A stretch of DNA of 64,000 bases from assembly GCA_945861715.1 (NCBI GenBank), contig CAMAVK010000003.1:67344-131343 (forward strand), written 5' to 3'. The DNA comes from Candidatus Woesearchaeota archaeon (GTDB lineage Archaea; Nanobdellota; Nanobdellia; Woesearchaeales; GW2011-AR9). Of the stretch, positions 25,072-34,642 are shown piece after piece. The notes under the pieces are model-generated. The model did no database searches. It was not told the DNA's origin and saw only the letters and a list, made by a program, of their open reading frames with translations. The translations under genes and the position numbers were made by a program. Numbering within the stretch: the first letter of the stretch is position 1; the number at the start of each line of letters is the position of its first letter.

Positions 25072-27129
25072 TCAGCTCATCCCATCGCCAACCGTGATTA
25101 CCTGATCTTCATAACTCCCGTCGCGATAAATCGTAATTCCTTTACACTTCGACTTCCATGCCAGCATGTATGCCTCTTCCACATCCCGAATCGCAGCAGT
25201 GCGAGGGAAATTAATTGTTTTTGAAATGGAATTATCAACATACTTTTGCAAAGTAGCCTGCATTTTAATATGCCACACTGGTTCAATATCTTGAGCAGTA
25301 ACAAACACATCACGAACATCTTTTGGAATCTCTTTAATATATTTGAGAGTTCCAGCCTTACTTACTTTCCAAATTAACTCCGAAGAATAAAAACCTCGTT
25401 CCCGTGCCACCTTTTCAAAGTCAGTATTCAAATACACAATCTCATTGGTCCCAAGTACCGTTCGTTGATATGAAATAGCAAACAAAGGCTCACACCCAGC
25501 AGAACAACCAGCTAATATAGACCTCGTCCCAGTAGGCGAAAGAGCAAGACACGTTGCGTTACGCATTTTGCGCCCAGCAGTCTCATGATCCGACCCTTTA
25601 AATGCAGGAAATACCCCGCGCGAGGCAGCCAATTCCTGCGAAGCACCATACGCCTTTGCTTTAATAAATGACATCACCTTCTCAGCAAACGCCAGTCCCG
25701 CTTCAGAATCATACTTAATTCCTAAGCGAACAAACGCATCTGCAAAACCCATCAATCCTAACCCAACCTTTCGTGTTCGCAAACAAGCATCTCGAATCGA
25801 ATCAATTGGATACTGTGTCATATCAAGCGCGTTATCTAAAAAATGAATTGCGGTAGCCACAGCTTGGCCAAGCGCCGAGTAATTAATATCAACGGCAGCC
25901 AAGTCAACAAACTTTGACAAATCAATAGAACCAAACATGCATCCTTCATAAGGAAGCAGAGGTGCTTCAGCACATTGATTGGTCGTCTCAATTTCACCCA
26001 AATGTTTACATGGATGTCGCTTATTAATCTCATCAATAAAAACTAATCCAGGGTCTCCCGTCTTCCATGCATTTTGTGTAATGACAGAAAAAATATCCCG
26101 AGCACGCAATTTCCCCACGTACTTTTCTGTACGTGGATTAAAAATAACATAATCACGGTCGTCTTCAACCGCTTTCATAAAACGATCCGTCACACCAACT
26201 GAAATATTAAAATTTTTCAGTGACCTCTTATCATGCTTAGCCTCAATAAAACGTAAAATATCAGGATGATCAACACGCAACACCGCCATATTAGCCCCTG
26301 GTCGAATTCCTCCTTGCTTCACAATTTCAAGCGCCGCATCATACACTCTAAGAAACGCTACTGGACCACCAGCTACGCCTGAGTGATGTTTCACTGGATC
26401 ATGCTTTGGTCGCAATCGTGAAAAAGAAAATCCTGTTCCTGCTCCACGTTGATGTAAAATTGCCGCCGTTTGAAGTGTCCCAAAAATAGATTCCATCGTA
26501 TCATCAATGGGCAATACAAATGAAGCAGGAAGCAATTGATTTTTTGTACCCGCATTCATCAATGTTGGGGTATTCGGTAAAAATATTAGTGATGCAAGTA
26601 AATAATAAAATCGATCCCGTGTTTGCGCAATAGCAGCCGCATCTGCACCATATTTAGCATCAGCTGACGCGATATTTGCAGCAATCCGGTCAAGCATATC
26701 CTTAGGCGTCTCCCGTAGAGTACCCGCCGCATCCTTACCTAAATACCGCCTCTCCAAAATAGTAAGTGCTTCACTCGAAAAATGTAAATTGTCATCAGGA
26801 TGCTCATCTCCCAATATCAGTGCTCTTTTCTCACGTTCCTGCGCCTTCTTATATCGAAACAAAATATACGCTTTCGCCGTTCGAGCATGTCCCTTTTCAA
26901 TCAGAATTTTTTCAACTAAATCTTGAACATCTTCAACACTAAACGATCGAGTCGCAAATTTCTTCTCCAGCTCAATTACCAAATCTTGAGTTAGTTTTTC
27001 CGAAAGAGTCCTATCTTTTCCACCAACAGATTCTGCTGCTTTAAAAATTGCATCCGTAATCTTGCTCACACTAAACGGAACTCTGCGACCATCTCGCTTC
27101 ACAATCGTTTGAATAGTAATTTCAGGCAT
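25072..27129 (-). CDS. Adenosylcobalamin-dependent ribonucleotide reductase-like protein, Cys-to-Ser variant
   Basis: 685 residues of class II ribonucleotide reductase. An ATP-cone is at residues 5-95 (IVKRDGRRVPFSVSKI). Catalytic-barrel motifs are QRGAGTGFSFSRLRP, GGIRPGANMAVLRVDHPDI, NFNISVGVTDRFM, ETTNQCAEAPLLPYEGC (thiyl-radical Cys and one redox Cys) and LSPTGTRSILAGCSAG. At the first redox-Cys position, usually SACFVLP, this protein has ASFVLP, Ser codon 26521-26523. The active-site dithiol pair therefore appears incomplete, so the activity or reductant may differ. It is likely in one unit with the adenosyltransferase gene. Confidence 0.92.
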   Translation of the reverse strand: MPEITIQTIVKRDGRRVPFSVSKITDAIFKAAESVGGKDRTLSEKLTQDLVIELEKKFATRSFSVEDVQDLVEKILIEKGHARTAKAYILFRYKKAQEREKRALILGDEHPDDNLHFSSEALTILERRYLGKDAAGTLRETPKDMLDRIAANIASADAKYGADAAAIAQTRDRFYYLLASLIFLPNTPTLMNAGTKNQLLPASFVLPIDDTMESIFGTLQTAAILHQRGAGTGFSFSRLRPKHDPVKHHSGVAGGPVAFLRVYDAALEIVKQGGIRPGANMAVLRVDHPDILRFIEAKHDKRSLKNFNISVGVTDRFMKAVEDDRDYVIFNPRTEKYVGKLRARDIFSVITQNAWKTGDPGLVFIDEINKRHPCKHLGEIETTNQCAEAPLLPYEGCMFGSIDLSKFVDLAAVDINYSALGQAVATAIHFLDNALDMTQYPIDSIRDACLRTRKVGLGLMGFADAFVRLGIKYDSEAGLAFAEKVMSFIKAKAYGASQELAASRGVFPAFKGSDHETAGRKMRNATCLALSPTGTRSILAGCSAGCEPLFAISYQRTVLGTNEIVYLNTDFEKVARERGFYSSELIWKVSKAGTLKYIKEIPKDVRDVFVTAQDIEPVWHIKMQATLQKYVDNSISKTINFPRTAAIRDVEEAYMLAWKSKCKGITIYRDGSYEDQVITVGDGMS

Positions 27130-27280
27130 GAAACATAAATACCTCCCTTACTATAAAAACCTTCTTTCCTATTAATTCGCCACCCATTTGGGACATAATC
27201 TATCTAAAATAAATTAATTTGACTACTGACAAGTAAAAACAATCAAAACCTTCATAAATAACATAACCTAAAAAACAAAT

Positions 27281-27619
27281 ATGGCAAGAATAACTCTTCA
27301 AAAAAATGAACAAATAATCACCAGTCTAGATGCAGAAACACCTGACATCAAAGTCAGTTATACCGAGACAGAAAGTGGTCTATGGGTTCAAAAATATCAT
27401 GCGACTCTATCATATGCATCAACCCATCCAAACTGGGGTCCAACCATTCAAGATCAGTGGAACATAACTGACCTCATTGAACAACCACGAGTAGGATATG
27501 AATGGGAAAGAGTTATACCAAAATTTATCTCTCTCACAAGAACGGCGTATGAAAATTTGGATATGCGCTGTCCTGAACTCGAACAAAAAACAAAATATGA
27601 AAAAAATAAGAAAAAATAA
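27281..27619 (+). CDS. Hypothetical protein
   Basis: 112 residues, no family recognised. The central part has Trp/Tyr-rich strands (SGLWVQKYHATLSYA, HPNWGPTIQDQWN). The C-terminus is Lys-rich (KTKYEKNKKK). No signal peptide. It is the only plus-strand gene between the two reductase genes and has TATA-like AAATAACATAA sequence upstream. Low conservation evidence. Confidence 0.5.
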   Translation: MARITLQKNEQIITSLDAETPDIKVSYTETESGLWVQKYHATLSYASTHPNWGPTIQDQWNITDLIEQPRVGYEWERVIPKFISLTRTAYENLDMRCPELEQKTKYEKNKKK

Positions 27620-27633
27620 AAATATCAATCTAT

Positions 27634-30600
27634 CTAACTGCATCCACTCGTCTCGCCACACACTTCGCAAAGCATACACGTACCATTGCGTCGCATTTGT
27701 GCAGCCCCACATCCACTGCATTTCTGTTTTCCTTCTGATACCGCATTCGGCATAAACACGGTCGTTGATGAAACAACCTTCGCAGGCACGTTTAACTTCA
27801 CAGGTGCAGATACACTCGCATTCAAATGAACCGCAGCAGATTCAAAGTCCTCCAAGAACAATGACAACTCTTCAATGATTGGATGTCCTTCAACCTTAAT
27901 GGATGCTGCAATCGCTCGTGGGGCCAAACCAGACTTCAAACCAAAGTTCACACTATTAACCAGAGCCTGAAGCATTGACTGCTGAACCGGAGTCAACACA
28001 TCCATAGTAAGCGCAACAGATAACAAAAGCTCTCCTTCAACGCGACCTTTAATCATCACCGATTGCCGACCCACTTTAACTTTATGACGAACCTCAGCAA
28101 CCACATTTTCCTTCTCCGAAGTTGCCTCCGCAAGCAATTCTTTCAACTCAGGAAATTCTTCAAGTGTGGTATTAAGCGGTTGCGAAAGCTTAGATCCATC
28201 TCGATACAATGCCGTTGCTTTAATCATCATCGTCCATGCATCATAGTATGCTTGTTTAATTTGCGCAACTGTCCAGTCTCGAGGCATGTTAATTGTTTTA
28301 CTAATCGCCCCGGAAATAAATGGCTGAACTGCAGCAAGCATATGAAGATGTCCATAGGGATGAATGTAGCGTGTACCCTTCTTACCACATTTATTTGCAC
28401 AATCAAAAATCGGGTAATGCTCCTCAAGTAAATGTGGGGCCCCCTCAAGAGTTTGCGAACCACAAATAAAATCATTTGCTTCATCAATTTGCGCATCCGT
28501 AAACCCAAGCGCAGACAATACGTCCATCTTTTGCTTCCCATTCATAATTGAATTATATGTCTGCTCACCTAAATTCCCTACATGAAACGTAAAGCGAATA
28601 TCCATTGCATTCCGTAAATCCTTCTCAGCAACAAGAATTTGCGAATCAGATAACCCACGAGATCGTAGACTAGCCCGATTAACATGCGGTGCTCCTTCAA
28701 ATGTAGCATGACCTAAACAGTGTCCAATGATATCGCTAATTTGCGACGCACTATATCCTTGGCGCGTAAGAGCCATGGGTACCGATTGATTTACAATTTT
28801 AAAGTATCCACCACCTGCAAGTTTTTTGAATTTGACAAGACTGTAATCAGGTTCAACTCCTGTAGTATCACAGTCCATAACCAAACCAATTGTACCAGTT
28901 GGAGCAATAACTGTTGTTTGTGCATTGCGATATCCATACTTCTCACCAAGGGCAAGCGCACGATCCCACGAATCATGTGTCGCAGTAAGCAATGGCTCGG
29001 GACATAAAGTCTGATTGAGCGCTCGTGGACGAATAGATAATTCTTCATAATCTTCCGATCCAAACGCGGCTCTGCGATGATTTCGAATAACCCGCAACAT
29101 ACTCTCGCGATTCGTCTCAAATCTCTCAAACGGCCCAAGTGTGCATGCCATCTCAGCGGACGTTGCATACGAATCCCCAGTCATAATTCCAGCAAGTGCA
29201 CCAGCCATAGAACGACCTAAATCAGAATCATATGGAACCCCTTGTAACATCAAAAGCGTCCCCATATTTGCATATCCAAGCCCCAGAGTCCGATACTCAA
29301 ACGATTTCTGCGCAATAGTTTCGGATGGGAAATGCGCCATCAAAACCGAAATTTCAAGTGCAATAGTCCACATACGAATCGCATGACGATATCCGACTAT
29401 ATCAAATCCTCGCGCCTCATCATAAAATCGTGCAAGATTTATGGATGCTAAATTACACGCAGTATCATCTAAAAACATATACTCACTGCATGGGTTTGAG
29501 CCGTTGATACGCCCATCAGTCGGACAAGTATGCCATTCATTAATGGTTGTATCATATTGAACCCCAGGGTCAGCCGACGCCCACGCGCAATATCCAATAT
29601 CATCCCATAATTTTTGCGCAGATATAGACCTAATTGTTTCTCCATTTGTTCGACCTTTCAAATCCCACATCGCATTACTATGCAATGCCTCATAGAATGC
29701 ATTTGGAATTCGAATAGAGTTATTACTATTTTGTCCCGACACCGTCAAATACGCTTCAGATTCATAATGCGTATCAAACTTTTGCAATGGCAACGTATAT
29801 CCTTGTCGTGCTAAATCTAATGCACGCACTAGATAATTAATTGGAATATGTTCACGAGCAGCCTTTTTCAACAGCACCCTAACCTCGGGATCTGCAAGCG
29901 GATTTTCCTTTCCTTTTGCTTTTTCAATAACAGCTCCTAGATGTTGCGATAAAATTTGAGAGCCAGATACTAAATCTGCAACTTTTTCTTCTTCCCGAAC
30001 TTTCCACCAAATAAATTGTTCAATCTCTGGATGATCCATATCAAGTGATACCATCTTTGCTGCTCGCCTTGTAGTTCCACCCGATTTTATCGAACCCGCT
30101 GCCGTATCAAATATCTTTAAAAAACTCATGAGCCCTGATGACGTTCCACCACCTGTAAGACGTTCCCCTTTTCCTCTAACCCGTGAGAAATTAGACCCTG
30201 TCCCTGAGCCATATTTAAACACTCGTGCTTCCCGTGTAAGTAACGAAAAAATTCCCCCATCCCGCACTAAATCATCATTGACATATTGAATAAAACATGC
30301 GTGTGGTTGTGATCGTGTATATGCATCCTTAGAGAACTCTAACTTTTTAGTCTGGGGATCAACAAAACTGTGTCCCTGAGCAGGTCCCTTAAGACCGTAG
30401 GCAAAATTAAGACCCGTTGTGAACCATTGAGGTGAATTAGGTGCAGCATATTGACCTATAATCATAAATACCATCTCATCATAAAATATTTGAGCATCCT
30501 GCACACTACTAAAATAATTATATTTTTCTCCCCACAATCTCCAGCAACCGGCAATGCGGTGCGCAACTTGTTTAATAGAAGTTTCAGATCCAGTAATCAC

Positions 30601-30879
30601 CTTACCATTTTCATCAAGAAGTAAATCTCCGCGTTCATTTCGAAGTGGGACACCTGCCTTTCGAAAATACTTCTGGGCAAGAATATCGGTTGCTACCTGG
30701 CTCCAAAAGTGTGGTACTTCCACATCATCCATCTGAAAAACCGTTGATCCATCCGGATTTCGAATCATGGACGTTCGTCGGTCATATGTATACATATCAA
30801 ACGGATGTACCCCATCCTTCGTAAAATATCGAGGGATCTGTAGCCCAGCTTTATCAACAGAAGTAATTTTAGTTTTCAT
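27634..30879 (-). CDS. nrdJ: Adenosylcobalamin-dependent ribonucleotide reductase (class II)
   Basis: About 1081 residues. It reduces ribonucleotides to deoxyribonucleotides with a B12-derived radical. No ATP-cone at the N-terminus. Motifs: QPHACFIQYVNDD (first redox Cys present), GSGTGSNFSRVRGKGE, GGTTRRAAKMVSLDMDHPEI, GSNPCSEYMFLDDTACNLASI (radical Cys and partner Cys), VIAPTGTIGLVMDCDTTGVE, and a C-terminal Cys motif NGTCMLCEVCGETSGCS that shuttles electrons. The start is the third of GTG-ATG-ATG codons after a strong GAGGTG. With all key Cys intact, this is probably the working enzyme, while the 685-residue paralog is degenerate or specialised. Confidence 0.95.
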   Translation of the reverse strand: MKTKITSVDKAGLQIPRYFTKDGVHPFDMYTYDRRTSMIRNPDGSTVFQMDDVEVPHFWSQVATDILAQKYFRKAGVPLRNERGDLLLDENGKVITGSETSIKQVAHRIAGCWRLWGEKYNYFSSVQDAQIFYDEMVFMIIGQYAAPNSPQWFTTGLNFAYGLKGPAQGHSFVDPQTKKLEFSKDAYTRSQPHACFIQYVNDDLVRDGGIFSLLTREARVFKYGSGTGSNFSRVRGKGERLTGGGTSSGLMSFLKIFDTAAGSIKSGGTTRRAAKMVSLDMDHPEIEQFIWWKVREEEKVADLVSGSQILSQHLGAVIEKAKGKENPLADPEVRVLLKKAAREHIPINYLVRALDLARQGYTLPLQKFDTHYESEAYLTVSGQNSNNSIRIPNAFYEALHSNAMWDLKGRTNGETIRSISAQKLWDDIGYCAWASADPGVQYDTTINEWHTCPTDGRINGSNPCSEYMFLDDTACNLASINLARFYDEARGFDIVGYRHAIRMWTIALEISVLMAHFPSETIAQKSFEYRTLGLGYANMGTLLMLQGVPYDSDLGRSMAGALAGIMTGDSYATSAEMACTLGPFERFETNRESMLRVIRNHRRAAFGSEDYEELSIRPRALNQTLCPEPLLTATHDSWDRALALGEKYGYRNAQTTVIAPTGTIGLVMDCDTTGVEPDYSLVKFKKLAGGGYFKIVNQSVPMALTRQGYSASQISDIIGHCLGHATFEGAPHVNRASLRSRGLSDSQILVAEKDLRNAMDIRFTFHVGNLGEQTYNSIMNGKQKMDVLSALGFTDAQIDEANDFICGSQTLEGAPHLLEEHYPIFDCANKCGKKGTRYIHPYGHLHMLAAVQPFISGAISKTINMPRDWTVAQIKQAYYDAWTMMIKATALYRDGSKLSQPLNTTLEEFPELKELLAEATSEKENVVAEVRHKVKVGRQSVMIKGRVEGELLLSVALTMDVLTPVQQSMLQALVNSVNFGLKSGLAPRAIAASIKVEGHPIIEELSLFLEDFESAAVHLNASVSAPVKLNVPAKVVSSTTVFMPNAVSEGKQKCSGCGAAQMRRNGTCMLCEVCGETSGCS

Positions 30880-30885
30880 CATCAC

Positions 30886-31303
30886 ACCTCTTTTTTCGAA
30901 TCAACATCAAGACAACACAGTGCCTACATTATACTATTTCTACTACGCCTCTCCTACTACATCATTATCATGAAATACAATAAATCCAACAATTCTAATT
31001 TATTAAAGATTGCATTATGTAATCTATACAATGATAACCCTCAATTCGTATAACTATATCACATAGCAAAAGCTAATATCATCTACACCATGTATTAAAT
31101 TCAAGAAGGCTCACTAATATCACACACTCTATCTCCCCTTCACATTCTCTCCTTCTTCCCCTGCTAAGTCGGATTAAACAATAATATGTCATCACACCAC
31201 TATAAAAACCTTTGAGAACTATAAACTATATTTTGCAGAATATACTCGCCCTCAGTTCAAAAACAAAAATACATATAAACACAAAACCCCCCATTTCATC
31301 AGA
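30886..31303. other. Intergenic region between divergent nrdJ and CarS genes
   Basis: 418 bp, A/T-rich, no credible ORF. The right end carries ACATATAAAC (about 31271-31280), a TATA box for the leaderless CarS gene. The left end carries the GAGGTG site of nrdJ. I see no riboswitch-like conserved sequence or clear hairpin. Confidence 0.5.
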
Positions 31304-31831
31304 ATGGCAATAAATCCGATAATACTTATCCTCTCATCTATTTACTTTTTCCTTCCAGCTTATATTGCCAACATGGCACCCATCTTTGTAAAGAAATGGA
31401 ATTTTCTCTCATCACCAATCTCAGAAAAAGTCTTTGGTAGCCACAAAACTTGGCGTGGCATTATTATAGCTACATTTGCAGGTGCAATCACCTTCTTAGT
31501 TCAACAATCACTATACCAAGCAGGGTTTATTCAACTCTCAATCATTGACTATTCCGATTTTCCTTTCTACTTTGGAGCTCTCCTTGGTTTTGGCGCAATA
31601 ATAGGGGATCTCGTAAAAAGCTACTACAAAAGAAAAGAAGGAATTCCCGCGGGAAAAAAATGGATGCCCTACGACCAAATCGATTTCGCAATTGGAGGTA
31701 TAATCGCATCCTGCATATACTATGTACCCTCAGCAGGTGTTGTCCTCATAATCTTGATATCTAGTCCATTACTTCATATCGCCTCCAGCATGATAGGCTA
31801 CAAACTCAAATTACGTAACGAGAAATGGTAA
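31304..31831 (+). CDS. carS: CDP-archaeol synthase
   Basis: 175-residue integral membrane enzyme that activates digeranylgeranylglyceryl phosphate with CTP to CDP-archaeol, the precursor of archaeal polar lipids. Family blocks: KVFGSHKTWRGIIIATF, GAIIGDLVKSYYKRKEGIPAG and KWMPYDQIDFAIGG, with five hydrophobic helices. This is a good marker of archaeal ancestry. It feeds CDP-alcohol phosphatidyltransferases such as that at 4139. The promoter TATA box lies about 27 bp before the ATG. Confidence 0.95.
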   Translation: MAINPIILILSSIYFFLPAYIANMAPIFVKKWNFLSSPISEKVFGSHKTWRGIIIATFAGAITFLVQQSLYQAGFIQLSIIDYSDFPFYFGALLGFGAIIGDLVKSYYKRKEGIPAGKKWMPYDQIDFAIGGIIASCIYYVPSAGVVLIILISSPLLHIASSMIGYKLKLRNEKW

Positions 31832-31871
31832 ATTAAAAATAACATAATCAAAAGAATTATATAATGCTTTT

Positions 31872-32561
31872 TCAGATCTTCACATCAATTACCAGTAGCT
31901 CACAACCCTGTGTATCAACCAGAACCCCCTCATTCAACTCAACAGCATCCCCCGCTCCCAATCTCAAATCACCTATCAGCAGCGACCCAGAAATCACATG
32001 CACATATTTCCCTCGCCCAACCGCAACATCAATGAATATTACTTCTAAATCAAAGCGACCAAACATAACACATGCATCCTGATGAATAGCAAGACCACTC
32101 TTACCCCCAGCCAACTCAACAAACTTTCCTTCTTCTAAATCGAGTTCAGTCATATCAAATTTCTTCTGCCGATACGATGGTTTAATACCGGATGTTGCTG
32201 GCATAATCCAAATCTGAAATAAATGCACTTCGTCATCCCCTGCATTCATCTCACTATGTCGTACTCCCGTTCCCGCACTCATTGCTTGCACTTCTCCAAA
32301 CTTAACCTCACCTTTTCCCCCTGTTGAATCTGTATGTGATAATGCTCCTGAAAGCACTACAGTCACAATTTCCATATCCGCGTGGCCATGCATCCCAAAT
32401 CCTTTATGCGCAGCTACAAAATCCTCATTCAAAACGACCAGCGACCCAAACCCGTCACGTCGAGGAGAATAATAATTATTAAAGTTAAAACTATGAAACG
32501 ATTTTAACCAATCAGTTTGCGTAACTCCTCGACTCGAAGATAAAATAACATTCAATTTCAT
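31872..32561 (-). CDS. Pirin family protein
   Basis: About 229 residues, bicupin fold. The metal site is visible as GFGMHGHADMEIVTVVLSG (H-x-H then E) and GTGVRHSEMN, and the family block IWIMPATSGIKPSYRQ. Some homologs, such as YhaK/YhhW, show quercetin dioxygenase activity; others are redox-sensitive regulators. The start MKLNV at 32561 is chosen because a TATA box CTTTATAATG lies about 26 bp upstream; an upstream TTG would add eight residues. It is downstream of the 32618 gene on the same strand but has its own promoter. Confidence 0.92.
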   Translation of the reverse strand: MKLNVILSSSRGVTQTDWLKSFHSFNFNNYYSPRRDGFGSLVVLNEDFVAAHKGFGMHGHADMEIVTVVLSGALSHTDSTGGKGEVKFGEVQAMSAGTGVRHSEMNAGDDEVHLFQIWIMPATSGIKPSYRQKKFDMTELDLEEGKFVELAGGKSGLAIHQDACVMFGRFDLEVIFIDVAVGRGKYVHVISGSLLIGDLRLGAGDAVELNEGVLVDTQGCELLVIDVKI

Positions 32562-32617
32562 ATATATCCCCATAAATTCAATCATTATAAAGAATTCCTA
32601 TATCACCCTAGATAAAT

Positions 32618-33361
32618 TCAATCACTTCTCATCTGCTCAGGTATCACTTGGTATGTTGCAGGTTTCCAAAACCGAGGAAACAGTGGGCTAATATAACTTC
32701 TATCAAAATAAGGAAGTACATCAACAAACATCCCTTTTCTTTTGAGTGGTCCATCAACCAACCATTCTCGCTTACCCTTCTCTTGCATGGTTCGAACCGT
32801 CTCAAGAGCGCGCGAATCAAAATACAACGGACTATCATACCCTTCACGTGCTCCTCGCTCAAGAGCTACCTCAAATAATTCCATCTTTTTCGCAACCTTC
32901 AAACTTGGTATCACATCACCCAAATAGACCTTATTACATTCTGGATGTGCTCTAAACGCATCAACGATATCTCCACATTCAAGTAGAACGCTGGTATCCC
33001 AATCCATCCCAGCAAACGCATTTTGTCTTTCCATAAAATAGAGATTTCGAACTTTAGGATTAATCTCCCGCTCATATTTTTCCTCATAATAATCTGTTCC
33101 TTGCCACGCGAAATCATCTAACTTTGGATTTATAAATGAAGTAAAATCACCATGCCTTAAAGAGTCAAGACGCATATCAACATAACGAAGTTGTTCTACA
33201 TTAGTATCTACCGCAATAACTCGCGCACCTTCCAGTGCAAGTGCAACAGCTTGATCCCCGCTCGCACATAAAGCCAAAATACAATCCTCGCTTTGGGGTT
33301 TTAATCCACGAACAATAGTAAGAAGATCTTCGCTTGTTGCTGTATAAATTTCAATTACCAT
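32618..33361 (-). CDS. DUF3419/BtaA-like SAM-dependent transferase
   Basis: About 247 residues. A Rossmann SAM site is visible as ILALCASGDQAVALALEGARVIAVDTN (motif I and post I; first 14: ILALCASGDQAVAL). The Asp of AVDTNVEQLRYVDMRL is typical of DUF3419/BtaA enzymes, which move the 3-amino-3-carboxypropyl group of SAM to diacylglycerol. The substrate here is not known. The start at 33361 is inferred: it overlaps the stop of the upstream transglutaminase-like gene by 11 bp, so the two are probably translated together. Confidence 0.75.
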   Translation of the reverse strand: MVIEIYTATSEDLLTIVRGLKPQSEDCILALCASGDQAVALALEGARVIAVDTNVEQLRYVDMRLDSLRHGDFTSFINPKLDDFAWQGTDYYEEKYEREINPKVRNLYFMERQNAFAGMDWDTSVLLECGDIVDAFRAHPECNKVYLGDVIPSLKVAKKMELFEVALERGAREGYDSPLYFDSRALETVRTMQEKGKREWLVDGPLKRKGMFVDVLPYFDRSYISPLFPRFWKPATYQVIPEQMRSD

Positions 33362-34397
33362 AATCGCTCCTATTATAATTACATAAAACCTCTCTATTGG
33401 AGAGGATCTGGTACGATCGTGGATTGAAATCAAACATCATATTTGTCGGATCGGAAAAGAGTATTTTCCCTGTATCCAGCACAGTTGCCACAAACGCATG
33501 TGCCTTTTTCACACGAATATTATATTCCGATACAGGCTCCCTTTGTATAGATGGGTGTTCACCTAAATTAGACTCGAGATACTCATCAAACCCGCAAACA
33601 GCAAGAAATGAATCATTTCCAACCAGGCGTTCCATGGTAACTTGAAGCATTGCCATACCCAAACAAACCGCTCTGCGATCTCGAAATGTTTCAAGAGATC
33701 CTCTTGGAAATAAGTCAGTCTTTGAACGTTCTTCTTTTGCTTCTATAAAATCGTAGGTGATATTTTCACGTACCCACATAGAAACTTTTTGTGATCGTTC
33801 ATAAATAGAATCACTACCATTGACTGTAGCCCTCGCAATGCCATGCATTTCTTCATCATACGTAAATCCAAACGTGCTATTAGCTTTAGTCGTTCGCATT
33901 ACCAGTTTTCCATCATCACGAGCAGGATCGGCAAAAGTATGATTGTGATAAAAACAATCAATATATTCCAATGCACCGTTGGCACATTTTTCTATTTCTT
34001 TTTCTATCTCTTGTTGACTCAACCCTCCTATAACGGTTTCCAACAGACTTAATGGTATCCTCACATTTGCAAATGCTCTTTCTTGCATCAATAATGGTTT
34101 TGAATCAGCGTGTACTAAAGATAGGTAACCATTCATAAACTCCCGTGACAGCATTGGTGCATCTGCAATGAGAGCTATAAATTCATCATGCTCTAAATTA
34201 TTCTCTACTAAATCACATGTTCCACCTTTTCTAATTTCAACCCCTTTCTCATGTAGATAGCGCTCCAAATCTACTTCTTCTGGATATTCAATAGCGCCAA
34301 AATCAGATTGGGTAATCATCACCGGTTGAAATCCCATACTTCGCCCCTGATCGACACGTTCTCCAATGGACTCTAATGGCAGTGAGGATAAACTCAA
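33351..34397 (-). CDS. Transglutaminase-like (papain-fold) protein
   Basis: 348 residues from a TTG. The second half carries a transglutaminase-like triad: Cys in RRAVCLGMAM, His in KKAHAFVATVLD and Asp in ILFSDPTNMMF, each at the right spacing. SQKVSMWVRENITYDF is the usual helix before them. The first half is unassigned. The frame continues upstream for over 30 coding-like codons (for example NNKLPVFSAQRKTDRVEISL) before a stop, without ATG, GTG or TTG, so the real start is uncertain or has been lost. It overlaps and likely works with the SAM-dependent transferase gene downstream. Confidence 0.75.
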   Translation of the reverse strand: MSLSSLPLESIGERVDQGRSMGFQPVMITQSDFGAIEYPEEVDLERYLHEKGVEIRKGGTCDLVENNLEHDEFIALIADAPMLSREFMNGYLSLVHADSKPLLMQERAFANVRIPLSLLETVIGGLSQQEIEKEIEKCANGALEYIDCFYHNHTFADPARDDGKLVMRTTKANSTFGFTYDEEMHGIARATVNGSDSIYERSQKVSMWVRENITYDFIEAKEERSKTDLFPRGSLETFRDRRAVCLGMAMLQVTMERLVGNDSFLAVCGFDEYLESNLGEHPSIQREPVSEYNIRVKKAHAFVATVLDTGKILFSDPTNMMFDFNPRSYQILSNREVLCNYNRSDYGN

Positions 34398-34642
34398 TCG
34401 GTCATATAGACCTAGACTAATTTCTACCCGATCGGTTTTACGTTGAGCAGAAAAAACAGGTAACTTATTGTTGGTAAATATAAGATGGACATGAGATTTT
34501 CAAGAATCAATTTCAATGAGGCGGGAGTAGTACATAACATGGCTAATTTTGCCTAATTTAAAAAGGTATCTGACTATAACTCCTATCCAGGAGTACCTAA
34601 CGAATAACTATTATCTCTAACATGTATGCCTATGAGCAAGAA

